Under the pieces are notes generated by a model. It saw nothing but the letters and a program-made list of their open reading frames with translations. It was not told the DNA's origin and searched no databases. The translations under genes and the position numbers were made by a program. A DNA stretch of 64,000 nucleotides from Achromobacter xylosoxidans. Lineage in GTDB: Bacteria; Pseudomonadota; Gammaproteobacteria; Burkholderiales; Burkholderiaceae_B. The stretch is from NCBI RefSeq assembly GCF_001457475.1, contig NZ_LN831029.1:4340001-4404000 (forward strand). Direction: 5' to 3'. Shown one piece after another: positions 38,320-47,216 of this stretch (position 1 is its first letter; every line of letters starts with the position of its first letter).

Positions 38320-40467
38320 TCAATACTCGGCGCGCACCGTCAGCATGAAATTGCGCGGCTCGCCGTAGTAGTTGGTCCAGCTGGCATCGTTCAGGCGCTG
38401 GTAGTAGACGCGGTCGAACAGGTTGTTGGCGTTGAGCGCCACCGTCACGTGCTTGTCGACGCGGTAGGCCACGCGCATGTCGGCCAGCGCGTAGCCGCCC
38501 TGGCGCAGCGTGATGGTCTTGGCCACGTTGTAAAAGCCCGATTGCACCTGTACGCCCCCGCCTACGCTCAGGCGCCGCTCGAGTGCCGGCAGGGCGTACT
38601 CGGTCCACAGGCGGAAGATGTGCCTGGGCGTGAAGCTGGCGTAGGGCTGGCCCTCGGCGCGCGTGTCCACCTTGTACTTGGTGGTGTTGAAGGTGTAGCC
38701 CGCCGCCACCGTCCAGTAGGGCGTGATGGCGCCGGCGGCCTCGGCCTCGAAGCCGCGGCTGCGGACCTCGCCCCCGGCGACCGAGGGGCAGCGCTTGCCC
38801 ACGCACACCACCGAGGGGTCGGCCTGGGCGCGGTTCTTCTGCTGGATCTGGAACAGCGCCAGCGATACGTTCAGCGCGCCGTCCATCAGTTCGCCCTTGA
38901 CGCCGGCCTCGTAGTTGGTGCCCGTGACCGGATCGAGCGGCTGGCCGTTGCGATCGAGCTGGTCAATTTGCGGCATGAATACCTGCGCGTAACTGCCATA
39001 CAGCGACCACTGCCGGTCCAGGTCGACGATCAGGCCACCATAGGGCGTGAATTTGGCATTGGTGCGCTGGCTGGCTTTGGGCGCTTGCAGCCGGCTCCAG
39101 TCCATGCGCCCGCCCAGCACCAGCGTCAGCGGATCGGCCAGCGAGAAGCGGCCCATGCCGTACACGCCCTGCTCGCGGTCGCGATTGATGCCCGCGGACT
39201 TGTAGGGGCCGATGTCGTAGCCGGGCACGTCGCGCGGATGCCAGTGGAACACGTCCATCGGCATGTTCAACTGAGGGCTGGTGACATCGGCATTCAGGTT
39301 CTCGTACGAAGTCCGCAGTGAATTGGCGCCGAACAGCAGTTCGTGGCGCCGCCCGAACAGTTCCACCGGACCGCCGACGTAGGCATCGATGCTGGTCTGG
39401 CTGTTGTCGTACTTGATACCTCCTCCCGACAGCTTGGCGCCCAGGCCTGTCGCGCGGTCGATCCCGCCGTTGACGGTGAGGTACTTCATCTCGGAATCGG
39501 AGCGAAGATGATCGACGCTGAGCCGCGCGCGCCAGCCCTGGCCGAAGTGGTGGTCCAGGTCCGCGAACACGCGCGTCGTGTTCCAGTCGGAACGGCTGCC
39601 GGCGGATTCCAGGTTGACCGAGCGCCGCAGCCCGATCGGCGCGCCGTCCTTGTAGCGCGGCAGCCCGCCCATGCTGGGCGGCGGATGCGAGCGCACGCGG
39701 CTGTGCAGCAGGCCCGCCGACAGCACGGTGTCCGGGCCCAGGTCGACCTCGCCGGTGCCGTAGAACAGCCCGGTCTTCTCGTTCGCGCCTTCATAGAAGA
39801 AGCCGCGATCGGCCATGACGCCGACGACGCGGCCGCGCACGCTGCCGCTGTCGTTGAGCGGTCCGCCCAGATCGACTTGGGCGCGATAGTTGTCCCAGCT
39901 GCCGGCGCTGAGTTCACCGCCGAAGGCGAATTGCCGCTGCGCACGCTTGCGCACCAGGTTGACGGTGGCCGAGGGATTGCCGGCGCCGTGCAACAGGCCA
40001 TTGGCGCCGCGCAGGATCTCGACGCGCTCGTAGATGGCCATGTCTTCCGGCGCGGCGGCGCGGTTGCCCATCATGGCAGGCACGCCGTCCTGTTCGAAAG
40101 ATTCGATCTGGAAGCCGCGGGCATAGTAGGCGGTGGTCAGGTGATGGTGCGGCTGCACCGTGATGCCCGTGGCGTGCCGCATGACGTCGTCCAGGGTTTG
40201 CAGGTTCTGCTGGCGCATCTGCTCCGGCCCGATCACGGAGATCGATTGCGGCGTCTCGCGCACGCTCAAGGGCAGCTTGCCCAATGTCGGCTGTTGCGCA
40301 CTGGCGGCCTCGCGTTCGCCGCTGACGGTGACTGCCGGCAGCGTGGCCGCGTCCTTGGCATCCCTGGCGTCGCCGGCCAGCGCCGGCCCCGCCACCACCG
40401 CCAGCCAGAGCGGCCAATGGCGCGCCGCCCGCGCGCGCCGCGCCTTGTTCCTGGACATTGAACGCAT
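38320..40467 (-). CDS. TonB-dependent siderophore receptor (paralogue 2)
   Basis: This 715-residue outer-membrane receptor has the same plan as the downstream receptor: signal peptide (WPLWLAVVAGPALAG), LPAVTVSGE, the plug with LPLSVRETPQSISVIGPEQMRQQNLQ, and a barrel ending YGEPRNFMLTVRAEY. Long blocks are shared with paralogue 1 (for example PLTLVLGGRM and GLIVDLDRQWSLYGSYA), while the extracellular-loop regions around residues 390-440 and 560-580 differ, suggesting different ligands. The ATG at 40467 has AAGGAG eight bases upstream; an in-frame start at 40536 would include the Fur box. Confidence 0.92.
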   Translation of the reverse strand: MRSMSRNKARRARAARHWPLWLAVVAGPALAGDARDAKDAATLPAVTVSGEREAASAQQPTLGKLPLSVRETPQSISVIGPEQMRQQNLQTLDDVMRHATGITVQPHHHLTTAYYARGFQIESFEQDGVPAMMGNRAAAPEDMAIYERVEILRGANGLLHGAGNPSATVNLVRKRAQRQFAFGGELSAGSWDNYRAQVDLGGPLNDSGSVRGRVVGVMADRGFFYEGANEKTGLFYGTGEVDLGPDTVLSAGLLHSRVRSHPPPSMGGLPRYKDGAPIGLRRSVNLESAGSRSDWNTTRVFADLDHHFGQGWRARLSVDHLRSDSEMKYLTVNGGIDRATGLGAKLSGGGIKYDNSQTSIDAYVGGPVELFGRRHELLFGANSLRTSYENLNADVTSPQLNMPMDVFHWHPRDVPGYDIGPYKSAGINRDREQGVYGMGRFSLADPLTLVLGGRMDWSRLQAPKASQRTNAKFTPYGGLIVDLDRQWSLYGSYAQVFMPQIDQLDRNGQPLDPVTGTNYEAGVKGELMDGALNVSLALFQIQQKNRAQADPSVVCVGKRCPSVAGGEVRSRGFEAEAAGAITPYWTVAAGYTFNTTKYKVDTRAEGQPYASFTPRHIFRLWTEYALPALERRLSVGGGVQVQSGFYNVAKTITLRQGGYALADMRVAYRVDKHVTVALNANNLFDRVYYQRLNDASWTNYYGEPRNFMLTVRAEY

Positions 40468-40490
40468 GGGTACTTCTCCTTCTTTGATAC

Positions 40491-40505
40491 TGAGAATTAT
40501 TCTCA
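40491..40505. promoter_or_regulatory. Fur box of TonB receptor 2
   Basis: The same perfect palindrome TGAGAATTATTCTCA as in front of receptor 1, 23 bp upstream of the start codon. Identical position and sequence indicate that the promoter was duplicated with the gene. Confidence 0.88.
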
Positions 40506-40560
40506 TACAATTTGAAGGAGAATCCGCAGCGCGCAAGCGTTTGTAAGACTCTTGCTATGT

Positions 40561-41439
40561 TCAGCGACCAGGAACCAGCGCGCTGGGCAGCACCCCGTAG
40601 CGCCGCTGGAAGGCCTTGGTGAAGTGCGAATCGGTATAGCCGCAGGCATAGGCGGCCTGCGACACGCTCATCTCGCCGGCGGCGAGCAGCGCGTGCGCCT
40701 GGGCCATGCGCTGCTCGCGCACGAAGGCGTAGACACTGCATCCGAACACGCGGCGAAAGCCCGTGGTGAGCTTGTTGACGTTGACGCCGGCGCGGCGCGC
40801 CAGCTCGGGCAAGGTGGGGGGATGCTGAAGATCGGCCAGCAGCAGGTCGCGCGCGTGGTGCAGGCGTTCGGTATCGGCGCGCGACAGGCCGGGCGGCGGC
40901 GGCGCGGCCTGTGCCGGCTGCAGGGCGCCCAGCGCCAGCGCGGTCAGTTCGAGGGCCTTGGCGGACAGGTACATGCGCTTGAGCGCGCCCTGCATGGGAC
41001 AGGCCAGCATCTGCCGGCCCAGGGCCTGCAGCGGCGGCGCCAGCCGCAGGTTGGCCTCGGCGTAGGAATCATCGTGGCACGGCGCGCGCAGCAGGCGGAC
41101 GATGTCGGCGGGTTCCAGCGACAGGGAGTTGCGCAGGTGGTCCAGCGAGGTGCGCAGCGAGACAAAGCGCAGCGACCGGCGCGCGCCGAACTCGTGCTCC
41201 ATGCGCAGCGGGTCGCGGCACAGGCTCAGGTGCAGCAGCGGTCCGCTGACTTGCGCGGTCGGCGCGCCCGGCACGCGGTAGCGCAGCTCCCCTTCCAGCA
41301 CCAGCACCAGCTTCAGGCCGGGTGTCAGGTCTTCGAGCACCCGCTCGCCGCGCTCGAAGCGCAACGTGCCGCCGGCCAGCGACATGGCTGGCGTGGCGGC
41401 CGGAACGGCCCAGTCGAGTTCAGGATGCGAAGCGGTCAC
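40561..41439 (-). CDS. AraC family regulator, PchR/AlcR-like
   Basis: This 292-residue regulator has a variable N-terminal ligand domain and a C-terminal double helix-turn-helix (HPPTLPELARRAGVNVNKLTTGFRRVFG and MSVSQAAYACGYTDSHFTKAFQRRYG). The conserved end is that of siderophore-responsive activators such as PchR and AlcR. It is upstream of, and co-oriented with, the two TonB receptors, with a 93 bp gap. The start is a GTG at 41439. A weak Fur-box-like element lies 34-48 bp upstream. Confidence 0.87.
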   Translation of the reverse strand: MTASHPELDWAVPAATPAMSLAGGTLRFERGERVLEDLTPGLKLVLVLEGELRYRVPGAPTAQVSGPLLHLSLCRDPLRMEHEFGARRSLRFVSLRTSLDHLRNSLSLEPADIVRLLRAPCHDDSYAEANLRLAPPLQALGRQMLACPMQGALKRMYLSAKALELTALALGALQPAQAAPPPPGLSRADTERLHHARDLLLADLQHPPTLPELARRAGVNVNKLTTGFRRVFGCSVYAFVREQRMAQAHALLAAGEMSVSQAAYACGYTDSHFTKAFQRRYGVLPSALVPGR

Positions 41440-41472
41440 GGTGGCGGGCCCGGGCGGGATCCGACGCTTTAT

Positions 41473-41487
41473 TGAGAGTGACTATTA
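41473..41487. promoter_or_regulatory. Weak Fur-box-like element upstream of the AraC gene
   Basis: TGAGAGTGACTATTA fits the 7-1-7 Fur pattern at five of seven positions in each arm and lies in an AT-rich island. It is much weaker than the two receptor boxes. Confidence 0.4.
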
Positions 41488-41504
41488 TTACCGTTTCACC
41501 CGTT

Positions 41505-42470
41505 TCATGCCAACGCGGCATTGCGCGCCGCGCGCCGCAGCGCCTGTGGCGGCTGGCCGTAGACCCGCAGAAAGGCGCGGCGCATGCGTTCGCTGTCGGT
41601 GAAGCCGACCCGCCGGGCGACGCTGTCGATACTGCCATCGCCCTGTTCGATCTGCGCGCGCGCGGTCTCGGCGCGAATGCGCTCGACCGCCTTGGCGGGC
41701 GTTTCGCCGGTCTCGGCCTTGAAGCTGCGCAGGAACTGGCGCGGGCTGACGCAGGCGACCCCAGCCAGTTGTTCCACCGTCAGCGCCGTGCCCAGGTTGC
41801 CGCGGATATGCTCCAGCACGGCGCGCATGCGTTCGCTGTCGGGCGCCAGGTCCTGCAGGGCCGAGAACTGCGACTGGCCGCCCGAACGCCGGTGGTAGAC
41901 CACCATTTCGCGCGCGGTCTCGGCCGCCACGTCCACCCCCAGGTCGGCCTCGACCATGGCCAGCGCCAGGTCGATGCCGGCGGTGATGCCGGCCGACGTC
42001 CAGGTGTCGCCGTCGCGCACATGGATGCGGTCGGGCTCGACCCGGACCGTGGGATGGTTGCGCGCCAGCGCCGCGGCATGGCGCCAATGGGTGGTGGCGC
42101 GCAGCCCATCGAGCAGGCCGGCGGCGGCCAGCACCAGCGCGCCGGTGCACACGCTGGCCAGCCGCCGGCCCTGTTGGCGCTGGGCCAGCAGGCGGGCGCG
42201 CAAGGCGGCGGTGACGGCGGTTTCGCGCGCGCCCTCGCCGCCCGGCACCACCAGGGTATCGGCCGGCGTGCCGCGCCACGGTCGCGTCTGCACGCCAATG
42301 CCGCAGGAACTACGCACTTCGCCGCCATGCTCGGACACGACGTGGACCCGGTATGCCGGGCCAGCCGCCGTCCGCGCGAAACGGCCGGCGGTCTGGAACA
42401 CGGCCGCGGGGCCGGACATGTCCAGCAGCTGGAAATCGGGCACCAGCAGGAAGGCGACGTGGTGGGTCAT
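41505..42470 (-). CDS. GlxA family regulator (DJ-1/PfpI domain plus AraC HTH)
   Basis: This 321-residue protein joins a DJ-1/PfpI-like N-terminal domain (VAFLLVPDFQLLDMSGPAAVF; ASVCTGALVLAAAGLLDG, with the elbow cysteine) to an AraC-type DNA-binding domain (LTVEQLAGVACVSPRQFLRSFKAETGETP and SIDSVARRVGFTDSERMRRAFLRVYGQPP). GlxA-type regulators respond to small metabolites such as glycine betaine or arginine derivatives in relatives. It is divergent from an MFS gene over 101 bp, the probable target. Confidence 0.88.
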   Translation of the reverse strand: MTHHVAFLLVPDFQLLDMSGPAAVFQTAGRFARTAAGPAYRVHVVSEHGGEVRSSCGIGVQTRPWRGTPADTLVVPGGEGARETAVTAALRARLLAQRQQGRRLASVCTGALVLAAAGLLDGLRATTHWRHAAALARNHPTVRVEPDRIHVRDGDTWTSAGITAGIDLALAMVEADLGVDVAAETAREMVVYHRRSGGQSQFSALQDLAPDSERMRAVLEHIRGNLGTALTVEQLAGVACVSPRQFLRSFKAETGETPAKAVERIRAETARAQIEQGDGSIDSVARRVGFTDSERMRRAFLRVYGQPPQALRRAARNAALA

Positions 42471-42571
42471 GACGGATTGGCGTTTTTTGAGGGAATTATG
42501 TCATTCACGCCAAAGTGTGCGTCGATACAGTGGGGCCTGTCAAACCCGACCTGTCCGCCCCTTCCTTTCCC

Positions 42572-43798
42572 ATGCCCTCCTCGCCCTCGCCCGCCACGGG
42601 CCGCCGCAACGCCCGTATCCTGGCCGTGTGCCAGGGCCTGTTCATCGCCGCGATTTCCATCGACCTGACGCTGACCGCGCTGACCGGCCACATGCTGGCG
42701 CCGGACAAGGCGCTGTCGACGCTGCCGTTCGCGCTGATCACCGTCGCCGGCGCTGTCGTGACGTGGTTCGCTTCGCTGCTGATGCAGCGCATCGGCCGCC
42801 GCAACGGCTTCGCGCTGGGCGCCCTGGCCGGCGCGGCGGGCGGCGGCATCTCGGTGTGGGCGGTGTTCCACGACCACTTCTGGGCCTTCTGCGCGGGCAC
42901 CGCGCTGGTGGGCGTGTTCCAGGCGTTCGCGCAGTACTACCGGCTGGCGGCGGCGGACGCGGTGGAACCGGCCGCCAAGAGCCGCGCGATTTCGGTGGTG
43001 ATGACCGGCGGCGTCATCGCCGCGATCGCCGGGCCGGCGCTGGCGGCCTGGAGCCGCGACCTGTTCGCGCCGGTGGCGTTCGCCGGCGCCTACCTGATGG
43101 TGGCGCTGCTGGCGCTGTTGTCCGCCGCCCTGCTGTTCGGTTTCTATCGCGATACCGAAACGTCCGTGGCCGCGGGCGAGGCGCAGGCCGGGCTGCCGCC
43201 GCGGCCGCTGCGCGCGGTGGCGCGCCAGCCGGTGTTCATCGCCGCGCTGGCCAACAACGTGGTGGGATCGGTGTCGATGATGTTCATCATGACGGCCGCG
43301 CCGCTGGCGGCGGTGGCGTGCAGCCACAGCATCGGCGACGGCGCCAACATCATGCAGTGGCATCTGGTCGGCATGTACGCGCCGGCTTTTTTCGCGGGCG
43401 CGCTGATCCAGCGCTTTGGCCTGGCCAAGGTGCTGGGCGCGGGCATGCTGCTGAACGTGGCCTGCGCGCTGATCGCGATGGCCTCGCCGTCGCTGCCGGC
43501 GTTCTACGCGGCGCTGTTCTGCCTGGGAGTGGGATGGAATTTCATGTTCGTGGGCGGCACCACGCTGCTGGCACAGTCGTACCGCCCGTCCGAGCGCGCC
43601 CGCGCCCAGGGCGCGGCCGAGATGCTGCGCTATGCCGCCACCGCGGTGGCGACGCTGGCCGCCGGGCCGGCGCTGGACGCGTTTGGCTGGGAGGTCCTGA
43701 ACGCCGCCATGCTGCCGGTGGTGCTGGCGGCCGGCCTGATGACCTGGCACTGGGCGCGCGGCTCGGCCCGGGCCGCCACGGCGGCCGGCCCGGCCTGA
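42572..43798 (+). CDS. MFS transporter
   Basis: This 408-residue permease has twelve probable membrane segments with short loops, including MQRIGRRNGFALGALAG between helices 2 and 3 and RPSERARAQGAAEMLRYAATAV between 10 and 11. The pattern resembles drug/H+ antiporter-like MFS proteins of unknown substrate. I chose the ATG at 42572 (MPSSPSPATG); a GTG at 42515 is possible and neither has a strong ribosome site. It is divergent from the GlxA-type regulator. Confidence 0.78.
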   Translation: MPSSPSPATGRRNARILAVCQGLFIAAISIDLTLTALTGHMLAPDKALSTLPFALITVAGAVVTWFASLLMQRIGRRNGFALGALAGAAGGGISVWAVFHDHFWAFCAGTALVGVFQAFAQYYRLAAADAVEPAAKSRAISVVMTGGVIAAIAGPALAAWSRDLFAPVAFAGAYLMVALLALLSAALLFGFYRDTETSVAAGEAQAGLPPRPLRAVARQPVFIAALANNVVGSVSMMFIMTAAPLAAVACSHSIGDGANIMQWHLVGMYAPAFFAGALIQRFGLAKVLGAGMLLNVACALIAMASPSLPAFYAALFCLGVGWNFMFVGGTTLLAQSYRPSERARAQGAAEMLRYAATAVATLAAGPALDAFGWEVLNAAMLPVVLAAGLMTWHWARGSARAATAAGPA

Positions 43799-43803
43799 CC
43801 AGG

Positions 43804-43863
43804 TCCGACCTGAAGCGGGCTGACCTGAAGCGGGCTGACCTGACCGAGCCCGACGTGCAGCGG
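43804..43863. repeat. 15 bp imperfect tandem repeat, four units
   Basis: Four consecutive 15 bp units (consensus GCTGACCTGAAGCGG) begin six bases after the MFS stop. Units 1 and 2 differ at two positions; 3 and 4 are more diverged. Read in one plus-strand frame it gives a pentapeptide-like (A/S)DLKR series, but no gene with a start supports that. It lies between convergent genes. Confidence 0.6.
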
Positions 43864-43895
43864 GCCGGCCGGGCCAAGCCCCGCGGGCGCGGCGC

Positions 43896-44228
43896 TTACT
43901 GCTGCTGGCGGCGCTGCTCCAGTTCGCGCAGGCATTGGGCGACCCCGGCCTGCATCTGGGCGTTGGAGACGGCGGCGCGGTCCGAGACCTCGCGGCAGCG
44001 CACGTATTGCGCCTGGCTCTCGGGCGTGTCGCGGATCACGGCCGGCGCCGAGTTCGGATCGGGCGTGACGGTCATGCGCAAGGTGGAAGGCGGCGACAGG
44101 CTGCCGTCCTTGGAGCGCTGGCTGGGATATTGGAATTCCTGCGTGACCGGCGCCGCGTTCTGCGCCTGGGCCGCGCCGCCCAGGCAGGCCAGGGCCAGCA
44201 GGACGGCGGTGAACGGGAGTTTCTTCAT
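43896..44228 (-). CDS. Small exported protein of unknown function
   Basis: This 110-residue protein has a clear signal peptide (MKKLPFTAVLLALACLGGAAQAQ), leaving a mature chain of about 87 residues with two cysteines (VRCREV and VAQCLREL) that could form a disulfide, and a Gln/Arg-rich C-terminus (ELEQRRQQQ). GAGAGGT precedes the ATG at 44228. I do not recognise the family. The 146 bp between it and the DUF3820 gene upstream hold nothing I can identify. Confidence 0.72.
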   Translation of the reverse strand: MKKLPFTAVLLALACLGGAAQAQNAAPVTQEFQYPSQRSKDGSLSPPSTLRMTVTPDPNSAPAVIRDTPESQAQYVRCREVSDRAAVSNAQMQAGVAQCLRELEQRRQQQ

Positions 44229-44374
44229 GACGACCTCTCTTTGTTGGTCGCGCCCGGGCCAGATACCCCGCCCGGTGACGCGCCGGTCTATCGTAGCCCC
44301 ACGCGCGCCCGCGGGGCGTGCCAAGACGCTACGCCAGCCGCGAGATTTGTTTCTTGCGGTTTCCCCGGCGCCGT

Positions 44375-44599
44375 TCAGCGCGCCGCCGGCGGCTGGCGCA
44401 AGGGCGCCAGCAAGGACGACAGGCCGTTGTGGTCCAGCTCGTGCATCAACGCCAGCAGGCGCCCCAGTTCGCCCGGCGGAAAACCCTTGCGCGCGAACCA
44501 GGCCAGGTACGGCCCCGGCAGGTCGGCGATGAGGCGCCCCTGGTACTTGCCGAAAGGCATGGTGCGCGTCACCAGCAGCTGCAGCAGTTCGGGATCCAT
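44375..44599 (-). CDS. DUF3820 family protein
   Basis: This 74-residue protein is a DUF3820 member, recognised by TMPFGKYQGRLIADLPGPYLAWFARKGFP (residues 13-41). Some members are annotated as quorum-sensing-regulated virulence factors, but the biochemical role is unknown; the MPFGKYxG pattern also occurs in exonuclease-associated proteins. It starts six bases after the isochorismatase gene and is probably in its operon. Confidence 0.8.
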   Translation of the reverse strand: MDPELLQLLVTRTMPFGKYQGRLIADLPGPYLAWFARKGFPPGELGRLLALMHELDHNGLSSLLAPLRQPPAAR

Positions 44600-44605
44600 G
44601 GGCCG

Positions 44606-45151
44606 CTACCTCGCCTGGCCGAAGGCAATGTCGGCCGCCGGCACGGCGGCGATCTTCACGCCGAAGCTGGTCATCGACGAGAGCGTGGTGTTGTGGTGCG
44701 CGCGGATCTGCGCGCCTGGCGCGTGCGGCTTGTCCTGGGTGGTGTGGGCGTCGGCCGCCAAGGTGACCGGATAGCCCAGCGCCGCGGCGCGGCGCACGGT
44801 GGTGTCGACGCAGAATTCGCTGGCGTAGCCGCACACCACCAGCTGCGTGACGCCCGCCTGCGACAAGGCCTCGCCCAGGCCGGTGCGCAGGAACGAATCG
44901 GGGGTGCTCTTGCGTATCCGGATGTCGCCGTCGGCCGGCCGCAGGCGCGTATCCAGCTGCCATCCGGGTTCGCCTTGCGCCAGCGGGCTGCCGGCCGCCT
45001 CGTGCTGCACGTAGACCACGGGCGCGGCGGCGGCGCGGGCGCGCTCGGCCAGGTCGTTGATGCGCGCCAGCACGGCGCTGGCATCGGCGGGTTCAGGCGT
45101 GGTCTCGAACAGGGCGCGTTGCACGTCGATCACGATCAGGGCGGACGTCAT
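44606..45151 (-). CDS. Isochorismatase-family cysteine hydrolase
   Basis: This 181-residue hydrolase has the family triad Asp9 (VIDVQRALF), Lys81 (RIRKSTPDSF) and Cys114 (SEFCVDTT). Members hydrolyse isochorismate, nicotinamide or other amides; with a cysteine nucleophile and no partner domain it is most likely an amidase of unknown substrate. The ATG at 45151 is followed by the normal N-terminus. It leads into DUF3820. Confidence 0.87.
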   Translation of the reverse strand: MTSALIVIDVQRALFETTPEPADASAVLARINDLAERARAAAAPVVYVQHEAAGSPLAQGEPGWQLDTRLRPADGDIRIRKSTPDSFLRTGLGEALSQAGVTQLVVCGYASEFCVDTTVRRAAALGYPVTLAADAHTTQDKPHAPGAQIRAHHNTTLSSMTSFGVKIAAVPAADIAFGQAR

Positions 45152-45215
45152 GGTTCTCTCGGAAAAAGTGGGTCGCGGCCCGGCAAGGCCGGGCCCACGG
45201 GAACGGAAAGGCGGG

Positions 45216-45791
45216 CTAACCGCATTCGGCGCCGACCAGCGCGGGCGGCCAGATGCGCGCGTACATCCAGAAATGGCGCGGCTCGCCGCGCACCTGCCGG
45301 TAATGGTGCAGCAGCCCTTCGCGGTGGAAATGGCAGCGTTCCAGCACGCCGGCCGAGGCGGTATTGGTGTCCAGCACCGTGGCCTGCACCCGCGTCAGGC
45401 CCAGCGTCTGCAGGGCCCACGCGGTCATGGCCTCGCAGGCCCGCGACGCGATGCCGCGGCGCCAGTGCGAAGGCGCGAGGTCGTAGGCGATTTCGGCGCG
45501 ACGCGCGCCCGGCGCGATCTCGTTGAACCCGATCGTGCCGATCAGGCGGTCGTCGGCCTCGACGATGGCCAGGCGCACGCAGTGGCTGGCGGCAGGGTCG
45601 GCATAGCCGCGGATCAATGGCGCCAGCGCGTCCGGGCCGTCCAGCTGCCAACTGGTGTGGCGGGTCACGTTGTCGTCGCGCAGATAGGCATACCAGTGTG
45701 TCGCGTCGGTGTCGCGCAAGGGACGCAGGCGCAGGCCGGCGATACCCAGGTCAGGCGCGCGTTGCGGCCAGTCGGCAAGAGGCAGGAGCAT
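45216..45791 (-). CDS. GNAT family N-acetyltransferase
   Basis: This 191-residue protein is of the RimJ/RimL type: LRLRPLRDTDATHWYAYLRDDNVTRHTSW at the N-terminus, the acetyl-CoA motif YDLAPSHWRRGIASRACEAM, then VQATVLDTNTASAGVLERCHFHREGLLHHY. RimJ/RimL-like enzymes acetylate protein N-termini or small molecules; the target is unknown. The ATG at 45791 follows a weak GGAG; the frame is open further upstream through the next gene, without similarity. Confidence 0.85.
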   Translation of the reverse strand: MLLPLADWPQRAPDLGIAGLRLRPLRDTDATHWYAYLRDDNVTRHTSWQLDGPDALAPLIRGYADPAASHCVRLAIVEADDRLIGTIGFNEIAPGARRAEIAYDLAPSHWRRGIASRACEAMTAWALQTLGLTRVQATVLDTNTASAGVLERCHFHREGLLHHYRQVRGEPRHFWMYARIWPPALVGAECG

Positions 45792-45868
45792 GGGGAAGCC
45801 ACGTCGCAAAGATAGTGCCGGCGCGCCTTCGCGCCGGCCATGGGACAGCTTAACAGGCCAGCGCGCCC

Positions 45869-46516
45869 TCAGAAATCCAGCCGGCCCTTCAACTCGCCGA
45901 ACGGCACCATGACGTGTTCGCGGTAGGCGGGGCGTTCGCGCAGGCGCTCGTACCACGCCCGCACGTGGGCCAGGGGCTCGTGGTCGATGTCCAGCTCGTA
46001 GTAGCGGTACAGCGCGGTGGCCGCGGGAATGTCGGCCAGTGTCAGCGCCTGGCCGTCCAGGTAGGGCTGCGCGGCCAGCACCGCATCTAGCTGGCGCAGG
46101 CAGGCATGGGTGGCGGCCAGGCTGCGCGCGATGGCCGGCAGGTCGCGCTGCGCTTCGGGGGTGCGGTAATAGCCCCAGAACACGCCGGCCAGGAAGGCCG
46201 GCTGCAACGCGGTCTGGGCCCAGTCCATCCAGCCATCGGCGCGCGCGCGTCGCGCCGGATCGGCCGACCAGAAGGCGTCGGCGCCATGGCGCGCGGCCAG
46301 GTAGCGCAGGATCGCGTGCGACTCCCACACCACCGTGTCGCCGTCGCGCAGCAGCGGCACCCGGCCATGGGGATTCATCCGCAGGAAGTCGGGCGTATCG
46401 AGCAGCCCGAACTGGCCGCCGGCCGGCACGTGCTCATACGCCAGGCCCAGTTCGCCCGCCAGCCACAGGACCTTCTGCACGTTGAAGGAACTGCGCCGGC
46501 CCCAGATCGTCAGCAT
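45869..46516 (-). CDS. Glutathione S-transferase
   Basis: This 215-residue protein has the thioredoxin-like N-terminal domain (MLTIWGRRSSFNVQKVLWLAGELGLAYEHVPAGGQFG, with Ser10 as the probable glutathione-activating residue) and DTVVWESHAILRYLA, followed by the helical C-terminal domain. It would conjugate or reduce electrophiles; no substrate is evident. The spacing to the GNAT gene is 77 bp and to the OsmC-like gene 24 bp. Confidence 0.87.
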   Translation of the reverse strand: MLTIWGRRSSFNVQKVLWLAGELGLAYEHVPAGGQFGLLDTPDFLRMNPHGRVPLLRDGDTVVWESHAILRYLAARHGADAFWSADPARRARADGWMDWAQTALQPAFLAGVFWGYYRTPEAQRDLPAIARSLAATHACLRQLDAVLAAQPYLDGQALTLADIPAATALYRYYELDIDHEPLAHVRAWYERLRERPAYREHVMVPFGELKGRLDF

Positions 46517-46540
46517 CGCAAGCCCCCTTCGAGCGGCGCG

Positions 46541-47014
46541 TCAGCCGGCCACGACGATGCGCGGCTCGCACAGCACGGGGAAGTTGACCGAATTGGCGAT
46601 GAAGCAGAAATGATGCGCGCGGGCATGCAGGGCCTCGGCCAGGCCGGCGTCGCCGCCCGCGGCGATGGTGACCTCGGGCCGTAGCGTGACCGAGACGAAG
46701 GCGCCGCCGCGTTGCGGATCTTCGCGCATGACACCTTGCGCGTCATCGCGGTAGGCCGTGACGATGATGTTCTCGACCGCGCAAAGGTGCAGATACCAGA
46801 GCTTGTGGCAGGCCGACAGCGAGGCCACCAGCAGGTCCTCCGGATTCCAGCGCGCCGCGTCGCCGCGGAATGCGGGATCGGCCGAACCGGCGATATCGGG
46901 CTTGCCCGGCGACTGGATCACGTGGTCGCGGGCATAAGCGGTGTAGCTGGCGGTGCCCTTGCCGGTATCGCCGGTCCAGGTCACGCCGACGTCGTAATGG
47001 TGTTCGCCTTTCAT
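46541..47014 (-). CDS. OsmC family peroxiredoxin-like protein
   Basis: This 157-residue protein has the two conserved OsmC/Ohr cysteines, Cys69 in LVASLSACHKLWYL and Cys137 in HHFCFIANSV. The sequence NPEDLLVASLSACH marks the OsmC rather than Ohr branch. It would reduce organic hydroperoxides. The ATG at 47014 gives the typical N-terminus (MKGEHHYDVGVTWTG). It is probably co-transcribed with the GST gene 24 bp downstream. The 202 bp upstream toward the IclR gene hold nothing I recognise. Confidence 0.87.
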   Translation of the reverse strand: MKGEHHYDVGVTWTGDTGKGTASYTAYARDHVIQSPGKPDIAGSADPAFRGDAARWNPEDLLVASLSACHKLWYLHLCAVENIIVTAYRDDAQGVMREDPQRGGAFVSVTLRPEVTIAAGGDAGLAEALHARAHHFCFIANSVNFPVLCEPRIVVAG

Positions 47015-47216
47015 TGCGGCTTCCTCGCGGCGCGCCACGCCGGCGCGCAAAGATAGATAGCGTAGCGCATGCGTCGGGCGGGGGACGGCGACGAGCGCTG
47101 CCGCCGATGAGCGTAGCGCGGCCCGCCTCGGCGCGCCGCGCCGATACGGCCAGGATGGCGGGCGGCGGCGGACATGCGGGCCACGGCGCAAGGCCTGGCC
47201 GGTCGCCGCAGCGGCG

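Noticed and set aside
43804..43863. Pentapeptide-repeat protein encoded by the 15 bp repeat
   Set aside because: The frame reads (A/S)DLKR only four times, has no start or ribosome site, and is followed by unrelated sequence.
47015..47216. Hidden small gene between the OsmC and IclR genes
   Set aside because: No frame there has both a ribosome site and plausible composition; I see only GC-rich spacer.
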